32,397 nucleotides of DNA from an uncultured Ruminococcus sp. GTDB lineage: Bacteria; Bacillota; Clostridia; Oscillospirales; Ruminococcaceae. The position numbers were made by a program, and so were the translations under genes. The stretch covers positions 1-32,397 of the forward strand of contig CAMWUB010000001.1 in the NCBI GenBank assembly GCA_947177345.1, read 5' to 3'. Below the pieces are notes generated by a model, which saw only the letters and a list, made by a program, of their open reading frames with translations, searched no databases and was not told the DNA's origin. Below are positions 1-6,973 of the stretch, in pieces (within the stretch, counting starts at the first letter, position 1; each line of letters starts with the position of its first letter).

Positions 1-125
1 TCTATATTTCTCACTCTCATCTATTACTTAAACGTCTATGAGAACAAATTCTTAAAGTTATTCCGTTTCTTAGAAAAATTAAGAATAGGTTAAAAGAAAC
101 TGAGCCTGATTACAGGAATATTTCA

Positions 126-1139
126 ATGTATCTTGATGACTGCGAAAAAGCAAAGAATTACGACGGGAACATAGTTACATCGCATTCAAGGTTTCTATAC
201 ATGAGTCTTGAAAAGTATACTGATTATCATATAATAATTGATGAAGATATAATGCGTACTTTACTTGACATTGAGTCGGTTTCAATAAATAAATTGATTC
301 AGTTTAAGAAAACGTTGAATCTGCCTGCTTCTGTTGTTTCAAAGATAGATTTTCTCTGTGATTGCAGAACGTCAGGAGAAAAGAAGTATGTCTGTTGTAA
401 GCGTATAGGCAGTTTGGAGGGTATGTTTAGTGAGGTAACAGACTTAAATAAGGTCGATGTGAATCTGTATGGTTTGTTGCAGTCGGAATGTTTTGCAGTC
501 GATGATGAAAATGTATATTTTCTTGATGAGAAGTTTCTGCCCGAAGTGAAGATGATTATTATGTCGGCTACGGTTGATTCTACGTTGTATCAGATGTTGT
601 ATAGTCGCCGAAAAATTCACTTTTATGAGTGCCGGAAAGCTAAGTATATGGGTAAAGTCATTCAGTATACGGATTACTCATACAGCAGATTTTTCTTCAA
701 CGAAAATGAAAAAATAATAGACGAACTTAGGAAACGGACAGAAAATCAGGTGGTTATAACTCTTAGCTGCATAGAAGATAAGTTTAACACGAAGTATCAT
801 TTTGGCAACGTTGAAGGTCTGAATGACAACAGGGGAAAGGATATTGCGGTTATCGGACTTCCTAATCTGAACAACGTGGTCTATGGTCTGTACGCAATGA
901 GAATGGGTTATGTTGGCAATGTTCATATGTGCTGCCGAAGAATAAAATACAATAATTGCGACTTCCGGCTTAACACTTTTGAGGACAAGATTATCCATAG
1001 AATACAACTATGGTTACTGTCATCGCAATTGGAGCAGGCGGTCGGCAGAGCAAGATTATTAAGAGAAAATTGCGTGGTCACAGTATTTTCTGGATTTCCT
1101 GTTGAGCAGGCTGAATTTTATAATACATATGATGACTAA
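126..1139 (+). CDS. Truncated superfamily 2 (DEAD-like) helicase
   Basis: The 337-residue product keeps the later SF2 helicase motifs: a Walker B-like IIIDEDI (residues 36-42), motif III SAT (147-149) and a motif VI-like QAVGRARLLR (304-313). No Walker A is present, so the N-terminal half of the ATPase core is missing. The same frame is open back to position 42, just after a TGA at 39-41, and the first ATG has no convincing ribosome binding site. This looks like the surviving 3' part of a larger gene, probably not functional. Helicases of this kind are usual cargo of integrative elements and plasmids, which fits the excisionase-like gene just downstream. A second, more degraded copy lies at 1609-2008. 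Exact family not recognised. Confidence 0.6.
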   Translation: MYLDDCEKAKNYDGNIVTSHSRFLYMSLEKYTDYHIIIDEDIMRTLLDIESVSINKLIQFKKTLNLPASVVSKIDFLCDCRTSGEKKYVCCKRIGSLEGMFSEVTDLNKVDVNLYGLLQSECFAVDDENVYFLDEKFLPEVKMIIMSATVDSTLYQMLYSRRKIHFYECRKAKYMGKVIQYTDYSYSRFFFNENEKIIDELRKRTENQVVITLSCIEDKFNTKYHFGNVEGLNDNRGKDIAVIGLPNLNNVVYGLYAMRMGYVGNVHMCCRRIKYNNCDFRLNTFEDKIIHRIQLWLLSSQLEQAVGRARLLRENCVVTVFSGFPVEQAEFYNTYDD

Positions 1140-1296
1140 GTTTCAGCTTTGTAAAAATAGCCAGATAATTTAGTTAAATATATAGCAGGCATTAATGAGC
1201 AGACAAAACAATTAATTTATAATGATTATTTTAAAAGCGTTGCAACATATCAATAAAAAATAATTGAAAATAAACAAAAATCCAGGAGGGGATATT
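1140..1296. other. Intergenic stretch with possible coding remnant
   Basis: This gap separates the helicase fragment from the HTH gene. About 28 codons in another frame (roughly 1170-1255, ending at a TAA) read like protein but have no start or recognisable family, and may be a remnant of the same element. A TATAAT lies at 1218-1223 without a good -35 partner, so I do not call a promoter. Confidence 0.25.
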
Positions 1297-1473
1297 ATGG
1301 CAGAAAACAATGAGATTATGAAGTTTGAAGAGGTTATGGAGTATCTGAACATCGGTAAAAGTACACTTTATAACCTGCTCCGAAGTGGTAAGATTAAGTC
1401 TTTCAAGATAGGCAAGGTATGGAAAATTCCGAGAAGTGCTGTTGAGGAATATGTTAGAAAGTCTATGAACTAA
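1297..1473 (+). CDS. Excisionase-family helix-turn-helix DNA-binding protein
   Basis: This 58-residue protein is almost entirely one winged-helix/MerR-like excisionase domain: a conserved start (MKFEEVMEYLNIGKSTLYNLL, split here as MKFEEVMEYLNIG then KSTLYNLL), then SGKIKSFKIGKVWKIPRSAVEEY, shared by the helix_turn_helix_17 / excisionase (Xis) class. The ATG at 1297 is chosen because a near-perfect ribosome binding site (AGGAGGGG, 1284-1291) sits 5 nt upstream; an in-frame TTG at 1264 has none. Such proteins bend DNA to direct excision or regulate genes of integrative elements. No integrase is visible in the window. A strong terminator follows directly. The family is clear; the exact role is inferred. 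Confidence 0.85.
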   Translation: MAENNEIMKFEEVMEYLNIGKSTLYNLLRSGKIKSFKIGKVWKIPRSAVEEYVRKSMN

Positions 1474-1480
1474 AAAAAGT

Positions 1481-1510
1481 CCCGGTCGGAATTCCGACCG
1501 GGATTATTCT
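1481..1510 (+). terminator. Rho-independent terminator after the HTH gene
   Basis: Two perfectly complementary arms (CCCGGTCGGAA / TTCCGACCGGG, 1481-1502) are preceded by an A-run and followed by ATTATTCTTT. It begins 7 nt after the stop codon of the excisionase-like gene. Confidence 0.85.
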
Positions 1511-1608
1511 TTGATAATTAGTTTGCATTAAATTTATTTTATAGCTATTCTAATAAGAGCTATAGGAACATAAAACAGCATACCGAATTTATACTATGCT
1601 TGAACTGA

Positions 1609-2008
1609 GATGTCGAAGCTGATATTTTAAGTCTTAAAAATATCAGAAAAAAAGAGAGACTTACTGCTATACTTGGTGGCAGAGACTATCAGAAGTACGA
1701 TTCCAGGGCTGGAATTAATATAGAAGAAATTCCATATCAGTTAAATGATATAAACAGTAATGTTCTGGAATTGATTAATGCAAAGGTACTTATAAACGAC
1801 GGAATGAACACTTTGTATATAAAGGCGAAAAATTTTCCGTGCAAGAATGCTGTTATAATGTCGGCTGCTGCGAATTTTGATATTTATAAGTGGTTATTTT
1901 ATATGCAGATAACAGAATATCGATGTAAAGAAGCTGAATATATGGAAACAGTCAACTTATACACCGACAGTACGTATAGCCGTGATTCTCTTATTAATAG
2001 TGATAATC
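1609..2008 (+). pseudogene. Second helicase copy, degenerate fragment
   Basis: An open frame after the TGA at 1606-1608 encodes a protein resembling the middle of the helicase at 126-1139. AVIMSAAANFDIYKWLF followed by a YMETVNLYTDSTYSR block matches IIMSATVDSTLYQMLY followed by YMGKVIQYTDYSYSR in that copy. The same frame may continue upstream of 1606 to about 1540, implying a nonsense codon. The motif III SAT has become SAA. There is no plausible start; the first candidate is a TTG at 1771. The helicase homology ends where the IS5-family remnant begins, and the frame then closes at 2032-2034 inside IS sequence. The copy is therefore truncated by an insertion element and cannot make a functional protein. 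Confidence 0.7.
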
Positions 2009-2163
2009 ACATTGGCGAATCTATATTTAGCTGACAGATTTTCTCTGTCGGTCTGATTCTGTATGCCTTTGCGTAAAAAAATGAATATTTATTTGCTCAC
2101 TCGACATTTCTGCTGAGTGTTTTTTTTGCGCTTTGTACTGATTGTTCATTATGCGGTGTTGAC
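2009..2163 (+). mobile_element. Solo 3' end of an IS5-family element (same family as 27171-28306)
   Basis: This 155-bp stretch is a diverged inverted copy of the left end of the complete IS at 27171-28306. It keeps the last transposase codons (LANLYLADRF, then SLSV and TGA at 2054-2056; the intact copy ends LANLYLADRFYPSA), the untranslated tail, and the terminal repeat TGCGGTGTTGAC (2152-2163; intact TGCGGTGTTGCC). By eye identity is roughly 80-85 percent. The rest of the element is missing; helicase sequence abuts its inner edge, and a different transposase abuts its outer terminus. It is a scar of insertion followed by deletion. Confidence 0.85.
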
Positions 2164-2367
2164 AATATCAAAAATACCCTGATATCCTTTGTTAGCAATT
2201 ATTAAAATATACTCTCTTATTCTTGTCAGGGAGTTCCTGAACAGTCTGAAATCATGAGTTTTTCCCTTGGAAAATTCAATACGGAGAATATATTTTGTTT
2301 TTCGAGGGCGTTAAATCTCAGTTGTGTCAACTATTATCAATTTTATGTCTTTTTTTATATTCGGCAT
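2149..2367 (-). pseudogene. DDE transposase remnant (DDE_Tnp_4-like)
   Basis: Read on the minus strand, this frame gives KKDIKLIIVDTTEI, a stop (TAA, complement of 2311-2313), then RPRKTKYILRIEF, SKGKTHDFRLFRNS and ANKGYQGIFDIV. The spaced motifs VDTTE, KTHDFRLF and ADxGYQG are typical of the DDE_Tnp_4 class of IS5-superfamily transposases, here with ANKGYQG in place of ADSGYQG. The C-terminus is cut exactly where the terminal repeat of the other IS remnant begins (2152-2163), so the IS5-family element landed inside this gene. An in-frame stop and missing N-terminus make it a clear pseudogene. Confidence 0.65.
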
Positions 2368-2504
2368 TCAGAACTTTCAGCATTTAATCAAAGATATTTC
2401 TTTTTCTTTAATTTTTTGATTCTTTTTACTGCTAAAAACGATTTATTGAAGTATAAAGGGGAATATTTTTCACTCTTGACATATTTTTCTGATTTATTTT
2501 AAAA
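2368..2504. other. Non-coding spacer before the biosynthetic promoter
   Basis: Very AT-rich sequence between the transposase remnant and the operon promoter. The plus-strand frame across 2254-2502 is rich in Phe and Tyr, has no ribosome binding site, and is antisense to transposase remnant sequence, so I do not call it a gene. I see nothing else. Confidence 0.4.
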
Positions 2505-2509
2505 AAGAC

Positions 2510-2538
2510 TTGACAAATGCAGAAGTTTGTGCTATAAT
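2510..2538 (+). promoter_or_regulatory. Consensus sigma-A promoter of the biosynthetic operon
   Basis: A perfect -35 box TTGACA (2510-2515), a 17-nt spacer, and a perfect -10 box TATAAT (2533-2538). Transcription would start near 2545, leaving an untranslated leader of about 300 nt before the first gene at 2848. It is the only strong promoter I see ahead of the 19-gene operon. Confidence 0.85.
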
Positions 2539-2645
2539 ATAAAACTATGATATGTTGTAGGCATTATTTTTTTAACTCACTGTTATTCTGTGCTAACTTT
2601 TTAGCTTGAAATGCGGTGCAGAATGGTGATGCAAAGCATTATTTT

Positions 2646-2667
2646 TTATGATAATCAGTTATCATAA
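2646..2667. promoter_or_regulatory. Candidate operator: perfect inverted repeat
   Basis: Arms TTATGATAA and TTATCATAA (9 bp, perfect) flank a 4-nt centre TCAG, about 100 nt downstream of the expected transcription start. The core resembles a Fur-type box (TGATAAT-N-ATTATCA) with one extra central base. The regulator is unknown and no regulator gene lies in the operon. Confidence 0.5.
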
Positions 2668-2731
2668 ACTAACTAATTTTAATGTGCAGATGTGTCTTTT
2701 TGGGGAGTATCATGCATTTTTTATTTCTTTC

Positions 2732-2753
2732 ATAGTTATCTGATGATAACTAT
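2732..2753. promoter_or_regulatory. Candidate operator: second perfect inverted repeat
   Basis: Arms ATAGTTATC and GATAACTAT (9 bp, perfect) flank a 4-nt centre TGAT. It has the same 9-4-9 geometry as the repeat at 2646-2667. A weaker third site, GATAA-N4-TTATC, lies at 2783-2796. The shared geometry makes chance less likely, but a hairpin in the leader RNA is equally possible. Confidence 0.5.
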
Positions 2754-2847
2754 ATAAACAATACTTTAAGTATTATTTTTTTGATAAATCGTTATCTTAA
2801 GCTAACTGTTATGAATTAATATCATGTGCTACAAAGGAGGAAATTAA

Positions 2848-3921
2848 ATGGCTGATGCTTGGGTATTTTATGACAATGGCAGTGACGTAAGTATGATAAG
2901 AAAAGATTATGAAATCTCTTCACTTGGCGATGATGAATTACTGCTAAAACCGATTTATGGAAGTATGGAGGGGAATATTGTTCACGCTTTTAATAAATTT
3001 CCCGAAGATGTTTTTTCTTTGCGTGGCGAAAAGGAAATTGTTATGGGAAATGCTGGTGTCATGCTTGTTTCGGAAACAGGAAGAAATATATCAGATTTGC
3101 AGAAAGGCGATTTATGCATATATTTCTGCAACGGTGAGCCGGACAGATACGGCTATCCGAAAAAAATAACAGGCTATGACAAAAAAAGTTCTATGGGAGT
3201 AATGGCGAAAACTATCAGGCTGAACCGGAACGAAGTTATAAAAATACCGAAAAACAGCAGTATTTCATTGCCTCAATGGGCGATTTTCTCTTTGAAATTC
3301 ATAACTGCATGGTCAAACTGGAAATTGGCTTATAATGCATATCACATACAGCTTCCGGAGGTTTCAGACGAAGAAATATCCGTATGGGGCTGGGGAGGAG
3401 GTGTTTCTTATGCTGAAATAAGACTTGCTCAGCTTATGGGATGCAGAGCCGGTCTTATAACTTCAAAGCAAAGTATTACTGAACTTTGTACTAAACATGG
3501 CATTGACGTTCTTGACAGGAAAATTCGGAATAATTCACTTAAAAAATTCCGTAAGGCATTCTTTGATAAAGCCGGCAGTGAGGGGGCATCAATATTTGTT
3601 GACAATATCGGTGCGGAAACGTATCAGGACACTATAAGGTTTCTTTCACGTGAGGGAGTAATTGCTACAAACGGCTGGAAAGATGGTGCGGTTTATCCGG
3701 TTATAAGGTCATCTGAATGCATTAACAGGCATATTCATGTGCATACCCATTATGCAAGTATGCCAGAGGGGATTGAGGCGGTTGAATTTGCACTGAATCA
3801 TGACTGGATACCGCAGTATACCGGAAGAATATATGATTTTGACAGTCTGCCGGAACTGATGGAGGATTACCGATGCGGCAGGCTGGAAAATTATTTTACT
3901 GTATTCCAAATAAATAATTAA
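2848..3921 (+). CDS. Medium-chain dehydrogenase/reductase (MDR), first gene of the operon
   Basis: The 357-residue protein has the MDR layout: an N-terminal catalytic domain with IVMGNAGVMLVSETG and a KGD turn (residues 64-88), then a Rossmann domain with a glycine-rich VWGWGGGVSYAEIRLAQ segment (179-195) and a basic, NADPH-compatible stretch after the second strand. The usual zinc-ligand pattern GHE is replaced by GNAG, suggesting a zinc-free reductase of the quinone oxidoreductase/enoyl reductase kind. An ideal AAAGGAGG precedes the ATG. As the first gene, 9 nt before KAS III, it could be a trans-acting enoyl reductase or could reduce a thiazoline or ketone; the sequence does not decide. 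The MDR superfamily assignment is firm, the substrate unknown. Confidence 0.75.
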   Translation: MADAWVFYDNGSDVSMIRKDYEISSLGDDELLLKPIYGSMEGNIVHAFNKFPEDVFSLRGEKEIVMGNAGVMLVSETGRNISDLQKGDLCIYFCNGEPDRYGYPKKITGYDKKSSMGVMAKTIRLNRNEVIKIPKNSSISLPQWAIFSLKFITAWSNWKLAYNAYHIQLPEVSDEEISVWGWGGGVSYAEIRLAQLMGCRAGLITSKQSITELCTKHGIDVLDRKIRNNSLKKFRKAFFDKAGSEGASIFVDNIGAETYQDTIRFLSREGVIATNGWKDGAVYPVIRSSECINRHIHVHTHYASMPEGIEAVEFALNHDWIPQYTGRIYDFDSLPELMEDYRCGRLENYFTVFQINN

Positions 3922-3930
3922 GGTGATGAA

Positions 3931-4845
3931 ATGAAAATTATAGCTGTAGGAAAATACATACCTGAAAATCTGATATCAAATTACGAAAGAGCCGAAAATT
4001 TCGGAAGGAAAAAAAGCTTTATTGATAAAAAAATAGGCTTCCGTTCACTTTCTGTTGCGGATAAAAATGAAAGTATCAGGGATATGTGCATGAAAGCATA
4101 TTCTGATTTGATTTCAAAGGTTGATATAGACGTAAGCGGACTGGAGATTATAACAACAGTTGTTCAGCGTCCTGACCAGTTTATGCCGAATATGTCGGCA
4201 ATTATTCATAATTGCATAGGTGCGGAAAAAAACTGCATGGCTTTTGACATCGTTCACGCCTGTTCCGGCTATGCTTATGCACTGAATATAGTAAATTCCA
4301 TGAATGTTAAATATGCTCTGATTTTCACGGCTGATAAGTACAGCGAAGTTGTATCTGAAAATGACGAAAATGTTGCAATGATTTTTGCTGACGGTGCAAC
4401 AGCAACGCTCCTTTCCACAGAGGGAAACGGCTATGAAATATGCGACGGTGATATGGGAAATCTTCCGGCAAGCTGGCAGTGTATAACAGGAAAAGACTTT
4501 ATAAATATGAATGGAGCAGAAATTTTCAGAAATGCTTCGTTTGAAGTTCCGGAAAGTATTAATAAAATTCTGAAAAGAAACAATCTCGCTAAAGATGATA
4601 TTGACAGGATATTTCTTCATCAGGCAACGAAAAAAATTGTTGATTTCCTTTCTTTTCAGCTTGAATGTCCGGAAAAAGTGAGTTTCTGTGCGGAAGATTA
4701 TGGAAATACTGGTCAGTCTTCATTGCCGGTTATACTTAGCGATATAGAGGATTTCTCTATATATAGCCATGTTATTTTATGTGGTTTCGGAGCAGGCTTC
4801 AGTTGGGGAACGGTGCTTTTGAAGTATGTATCAGAAAATTATTGA
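3931..4845 (+). CDS. Beta-ketoacyl-ACP synthase III (KAS III / FabH-like)
   Basis: The 304-residue protein has the complete KAS III catalytic triad: Cys111 in DIVHACSGYAYAL, His230 in FLHQATKK and Asn259 in YGNTGQSSLP. The C-terminal CGFGAGFSWG matches the usual FabH end. KAS III enzymes condense an acyl-CoA starter with malonyl-ACP. Next to a dedicated ACP and acyltransferase, this one most likely primes the polyketide chain rather than serving housekeeping lipid synthesis. It is slightly shorter than E. coli FabH (about 317). Ribosome binding site AAGGTG overlaps the end of the preceding gene, implying coupling. The starter acyl group cannot be read from sequence; KAS III homologues can also do ester- or acyl-transfer. 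Confidence 0.88.
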   Translation: MKIIAVGKYIPENLISNYERAENFGRKKSFIDKKIGFRSLSVADKNESIRDMCMKAYSDLISKVDIDVSGLEIITTVVQRPDQFMPNMSAIIHNCIGAEKNCMAFDIVHACSGYAYALNIVNSMNVKYALIFTADKYSEVVSENDENVAMIFADGATATLLSTEGNGYEICDGDMGNLPASWQCITGKDFINMNGAEIFRNASFEVPESINKILKRNNLAKDDIDRIFLHQATKKIVDFLSFQLECPEKVSFCAEDYGNTGQSSLPVILSDIEDFSIYSHVILCGFGAGFSWGTVLLKYVSENY

Positions 4846-4859
4846 AAGAAGGTGTATTT

Positions 4860-5069
4860 ATGAATATCAAAGATTTAACAGAATTAATGAAATCTGCGAA
4901 TGTGGAATTTGAGGGCGAAGTTTCTGAAAATGTTACTTTCAGTGACCTTGAAATCGACTCTCTTGATATTATGATGCTTGCATTTGAAATAGAAAAGAAA
5001 ACAGGCAGAAAACTTACATTCGCAAAAGATGAAACAATGAAAGAAGTGATGGAAAAAATAAATGGCTAA
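4860..5069 (+). CDS. Acyl carrier protein 1
   Basis: A 69-residue stand-alone carrier protein with the phosphopantetheine site at Ser34 in LEIDSLDIMML and the acidic helix two that follows (EIEKKTG). The ATG at 4860 is chosen over an in-frame upstream GTG at 4779, which lies inside KAS III, because it gives a normal-length ACP and has GAAAGAAGG upstream. It sits between KAS III and the acyltransferase and overlaps the latter by 8 nt. It is probably the malonyl and starter carrier for that pair, activated by the phosphopantetheinyl transferase at 25624. Confidence 0.9.
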   Translation: MNIKDLTELMKSANVEFEGEVSENVTFSDLEIDSLDIMMLAFEIEKKTGRKLTFAKDETMKEVMEKING

Positions 5070-6243
5070 AGATATTTTTCTTATTGTTGCAGATGGAAGT
5101 ACGAAAGAGGAATCTGTAGAAAATCTGAAGAAAAAAGCACAGAAGATTTCTGAAAAGAATATAAGCATGAAACTTTGCAGTCTGTTGAATGAAGAAGTTT
5201 CAGGAGAAAAATTCCGTTCATGCATTGTCTTTTCAGATGCTGAAAATCTCAGGAGACAGCTTGCAGACGAAAACAGTATCTCAACGTGCGAACACAAAGA
5301 GAGTGGAAAACGGGTGTTTTTATTTCCCGGAAATGGCATATACCAGAAAGATATGCTCAGAATATTGAAAAATTCTCATTCTTATCTGAAACACATCATT
5401 GAAGAATGCGAAAACAGCGACAAAACCCATGTACTTGAAAATGATGATTATCTTTCAAGGCAATTGCAGATATGCATAAGTGAAATTGCAGTTATGAAAT
5501 TTTGGATATACTGTGGTGTTGTCCCTGATTTCATTATTGGTCACAGTCTCGGCGAATATGCTGTGGCAACGGCGACAGGAGTTATGAGTATTGAAAACTG
5601 TATCAGAATGCTGAACGCAAGAGGAAAGATACTCAATGAAAAAATGAATGATTTTATCATGCTTGCCGTATATGCATCTTATGAAAAAGTCAGCGAGGTT
5701 CTTGGTGGAAATGTTGATGTTTCTGCTTATAACTGCCCCGAACTTATAACCATAACTATTGAGTCGGGTGCACTTGAAAGAATCGGCAGTATATTTAAGG
5801 AATGCGGAATAAAATATAACCGTCTTCCGCTTTCCGGCGGAGGTCACAGCAGAAAGCTTAAATCAGCGGAAAAGGAATTTAAAGAAGCGATAAGTGATAT
5901 TCAGCTGAACACTGCGGAAATTGAAATTATACCTACCGCTGTTGTCGGTGCGGACAAAACGGCATTATATGATATTGATTACTGGACAGGGCATCTTGTT
6001 AATCCCGTCTGCTTTATGCAGTCATTTGAAAGGCTGTGCGGAGAGGATATCCGTTCAATGATAGATGTCGGCGTGTCTCCGGTACTGCTTAATATGGCAA
6101 TGATGAATTTCAGAGATTTAAGTGTAAGGTGGATACCAAGTATAAAAAGTGGAAGAAATTACAGAACACAGCTTATAAAATCAGCATCTCAGCTTTATCT
6201 GAGTGGTGAAAATATTATATGGAAAAATTTATTTGAAGGATAG
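5062..6243 (+). CDS. Stand-alone (trans-acting) polyketide acyltransferase
   Basis: The 393-residue protein has an AT fold: FLFPGNG (residues 86-92, in place of FPGQG), nucleophile Ser162 in GHSLGEYAVA, and the catalytic His262 in LPLSGGGHS. It is longer than FabD (about 310) because it carries a KS-AT-linker-like N-terminus (about 1-82) and the post-AT tail of modular PKSs (LIKSASQLYLSGENIIW). It therefore looks like an AT excised from a modular synthase and used in trans; the KS-ACP at 10046 lacks an AT. The specificity segment before the catalytic His is SGGGHS instead of the malonyl type HAFHS or methylmalonyl type YASHS, so the extender unit is uncertain. It overlaps the ACP by 8 nt. Confidence 0.88.
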   Translation: MAKDIFLIVADGSTKEESVENLKKKAQKISEKNISMKLCSLLNEEVSGEKFRSCIVFSDAENLRRQLADENSISTCEHKESGKRVFLFPGNGIYQKDMLRILKNSHSYLKHIIEECENSDKTHVLENDDYLSRQLQICISEIAVMKFWIYCGVVPDFIIGHSLGEYAVATATGVMSIENCIRMLNARGKILNEKMNDFIMLAVYASYEKVSEVLGGNVDVSAYNCPELITITIESGALERIGSIFKECGIKYNRLPLSGGGHSRKLKSAEKEFKEAISDIQLNTAEIEIIPTAVVGADKTALYDIDYWTGHLVNPVCFMQSFERLCGEDIRSMIDVGVSPVLLNMAMMNFRDLSVRWIPSIKSGRNYRTQLIKSASQLYLSGENIIWKNLFEG

Positions 6244-6254
6244 GAAGTGCAGAA

Positions 6255-6959
6255 ATGCAGGAGTTTGTGAAAACTATTGTTGAACTGAAAAATGTTTCCA
6301 AAGAGTTCGGGTCAAACGGCAATATTCAAAAAGCAGTTGATAATGTAAGCTTTACTGTCAATAAGGGCGAGTTTGTCGTTCTGCTTGGGCAGTCGGGTGC
6401 TGGAAAATCCACTGTGCTGAATATGATTGGCGGGCTTGATTTTGCGACAAGCGGAAACATTATAGTAGACGGAACTGATATTTCAAAAATGTCTGAAAAA
6501 GATATTACTCTTTATCGTGCTGATAAGGTTGGATTTATTTTTCAGTTTTATAATCTTATTCCCAGTCTTACAGCTCTTGAAAACGTATCACTCATAAAAA
6601 GTATAGTCAAAGATTGTGACAATCCGAGTAAAATGCTTGAACTTGTAGGACTGGGCAAACATGAAAAGAAATTTCCGTCACAGCTTTCAGGTGGTGAACA
6701 ACAGCGTGTATCTATTGCAAGGGCATTATGCAAAAAGCCTGATATTATTCTCGGCGACGAACCCACTGGTGCATTGGATTCAGAAACCGGAATGGCTGTT
6801 ATCGCCCTTTTGCAGAAACTTTGCAGAGAAGAGAAAAAAACAGTCATAATTGTAACTCATAATGTTGATTACTCTGCATATGCTGACAAGATTATCAAAA
6901 TGTGCGACGGAAAAATTGTTGAATGCATCGAAAATAATAACGTAAAAAATATTGATTAA
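6255..6959 (+). CDS. ABC transporter ATP-binding protein (MacB/LolD type)
   Basis: A complete 234-residue ATPase: Walker A GQSGAGKST (45-53), Q-loop FQFYN (96-100), signature LSGGEQQR (144-151), Walker B IILGDEPTGALD (164-175) and H-loop THN near 201. The FQFYNLIPSLTALENV segment and the TGALD after Walker B are typical of ATPases that work with FtsX-fold permeases (LolD, MacB, FtsE, BceA). The partner permease follows 14 nt downstream. Inside this operon its likely job is export of, or resistance to, the product. Start supported by GGAAG upstream. Confidence 0.92.
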   Translation: MQEFVKTIVELKNVSKEFGSNGNIQKAVDNVSFTVNKGEFVVLLGQSGAGKSTVLNMIGGLDFATSGNIIVDGTDISKMSEKDITLYRADKVGFIFQFYNLIPSLTALENVSLIKSIVKDCDNPSKMLELVGLGKHEKKFPSQLSGGEQQRVSIARALCKKPDIILGDEPTGALDSETGMAVIALLQKLCREEKKTVIIVTHNVDYSAYADKIIKMCDGKIVECIENNNVKNID

Positions 6960-6973
6960 AAGAAGGTGGAAAA

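Larger units (their letters stand above)
2561..2807 (+). repeat. Thrice-repeated 38-bp leader module
   Basis: Three units start with GCATTATTTT or GTATTATTTT and end 32-33 nt later in CTAACT: 2561-2598, 2636-2674 and 2770-2807. The T-rich head and CTAACT tail are conserved. The 20-nt middle varies, but in units two and three it contains GATAA-N4-TTATC. A partial fourth T-rich head occurs near 2714. Regular arrangement upstream of one operon suggests multiple protein binding sites or an RNA structure. Confidence 0.6.

Noticed and set aside
678..1007. Minus-strand frame opposite the helicase fragment
   Set aside because: Shadow of the plus-strand gene; no start signal or recognisable motif.
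2254..2502. Plus-strand reading frame of 82 codons
   Set aside because: It lies antisense to a transposase remnant, has no ribosome binding site, and its composition is typical of AT-rich noise.
2646..2753. Firm identification of the inverted repeats as Fur boxes
   Set aside because: The spacing differs by one base from the 7-1-7 pattern, the second repeat has reversed arm order, and no iron-uptake genes are in the window. Kept only as a hypothesis.
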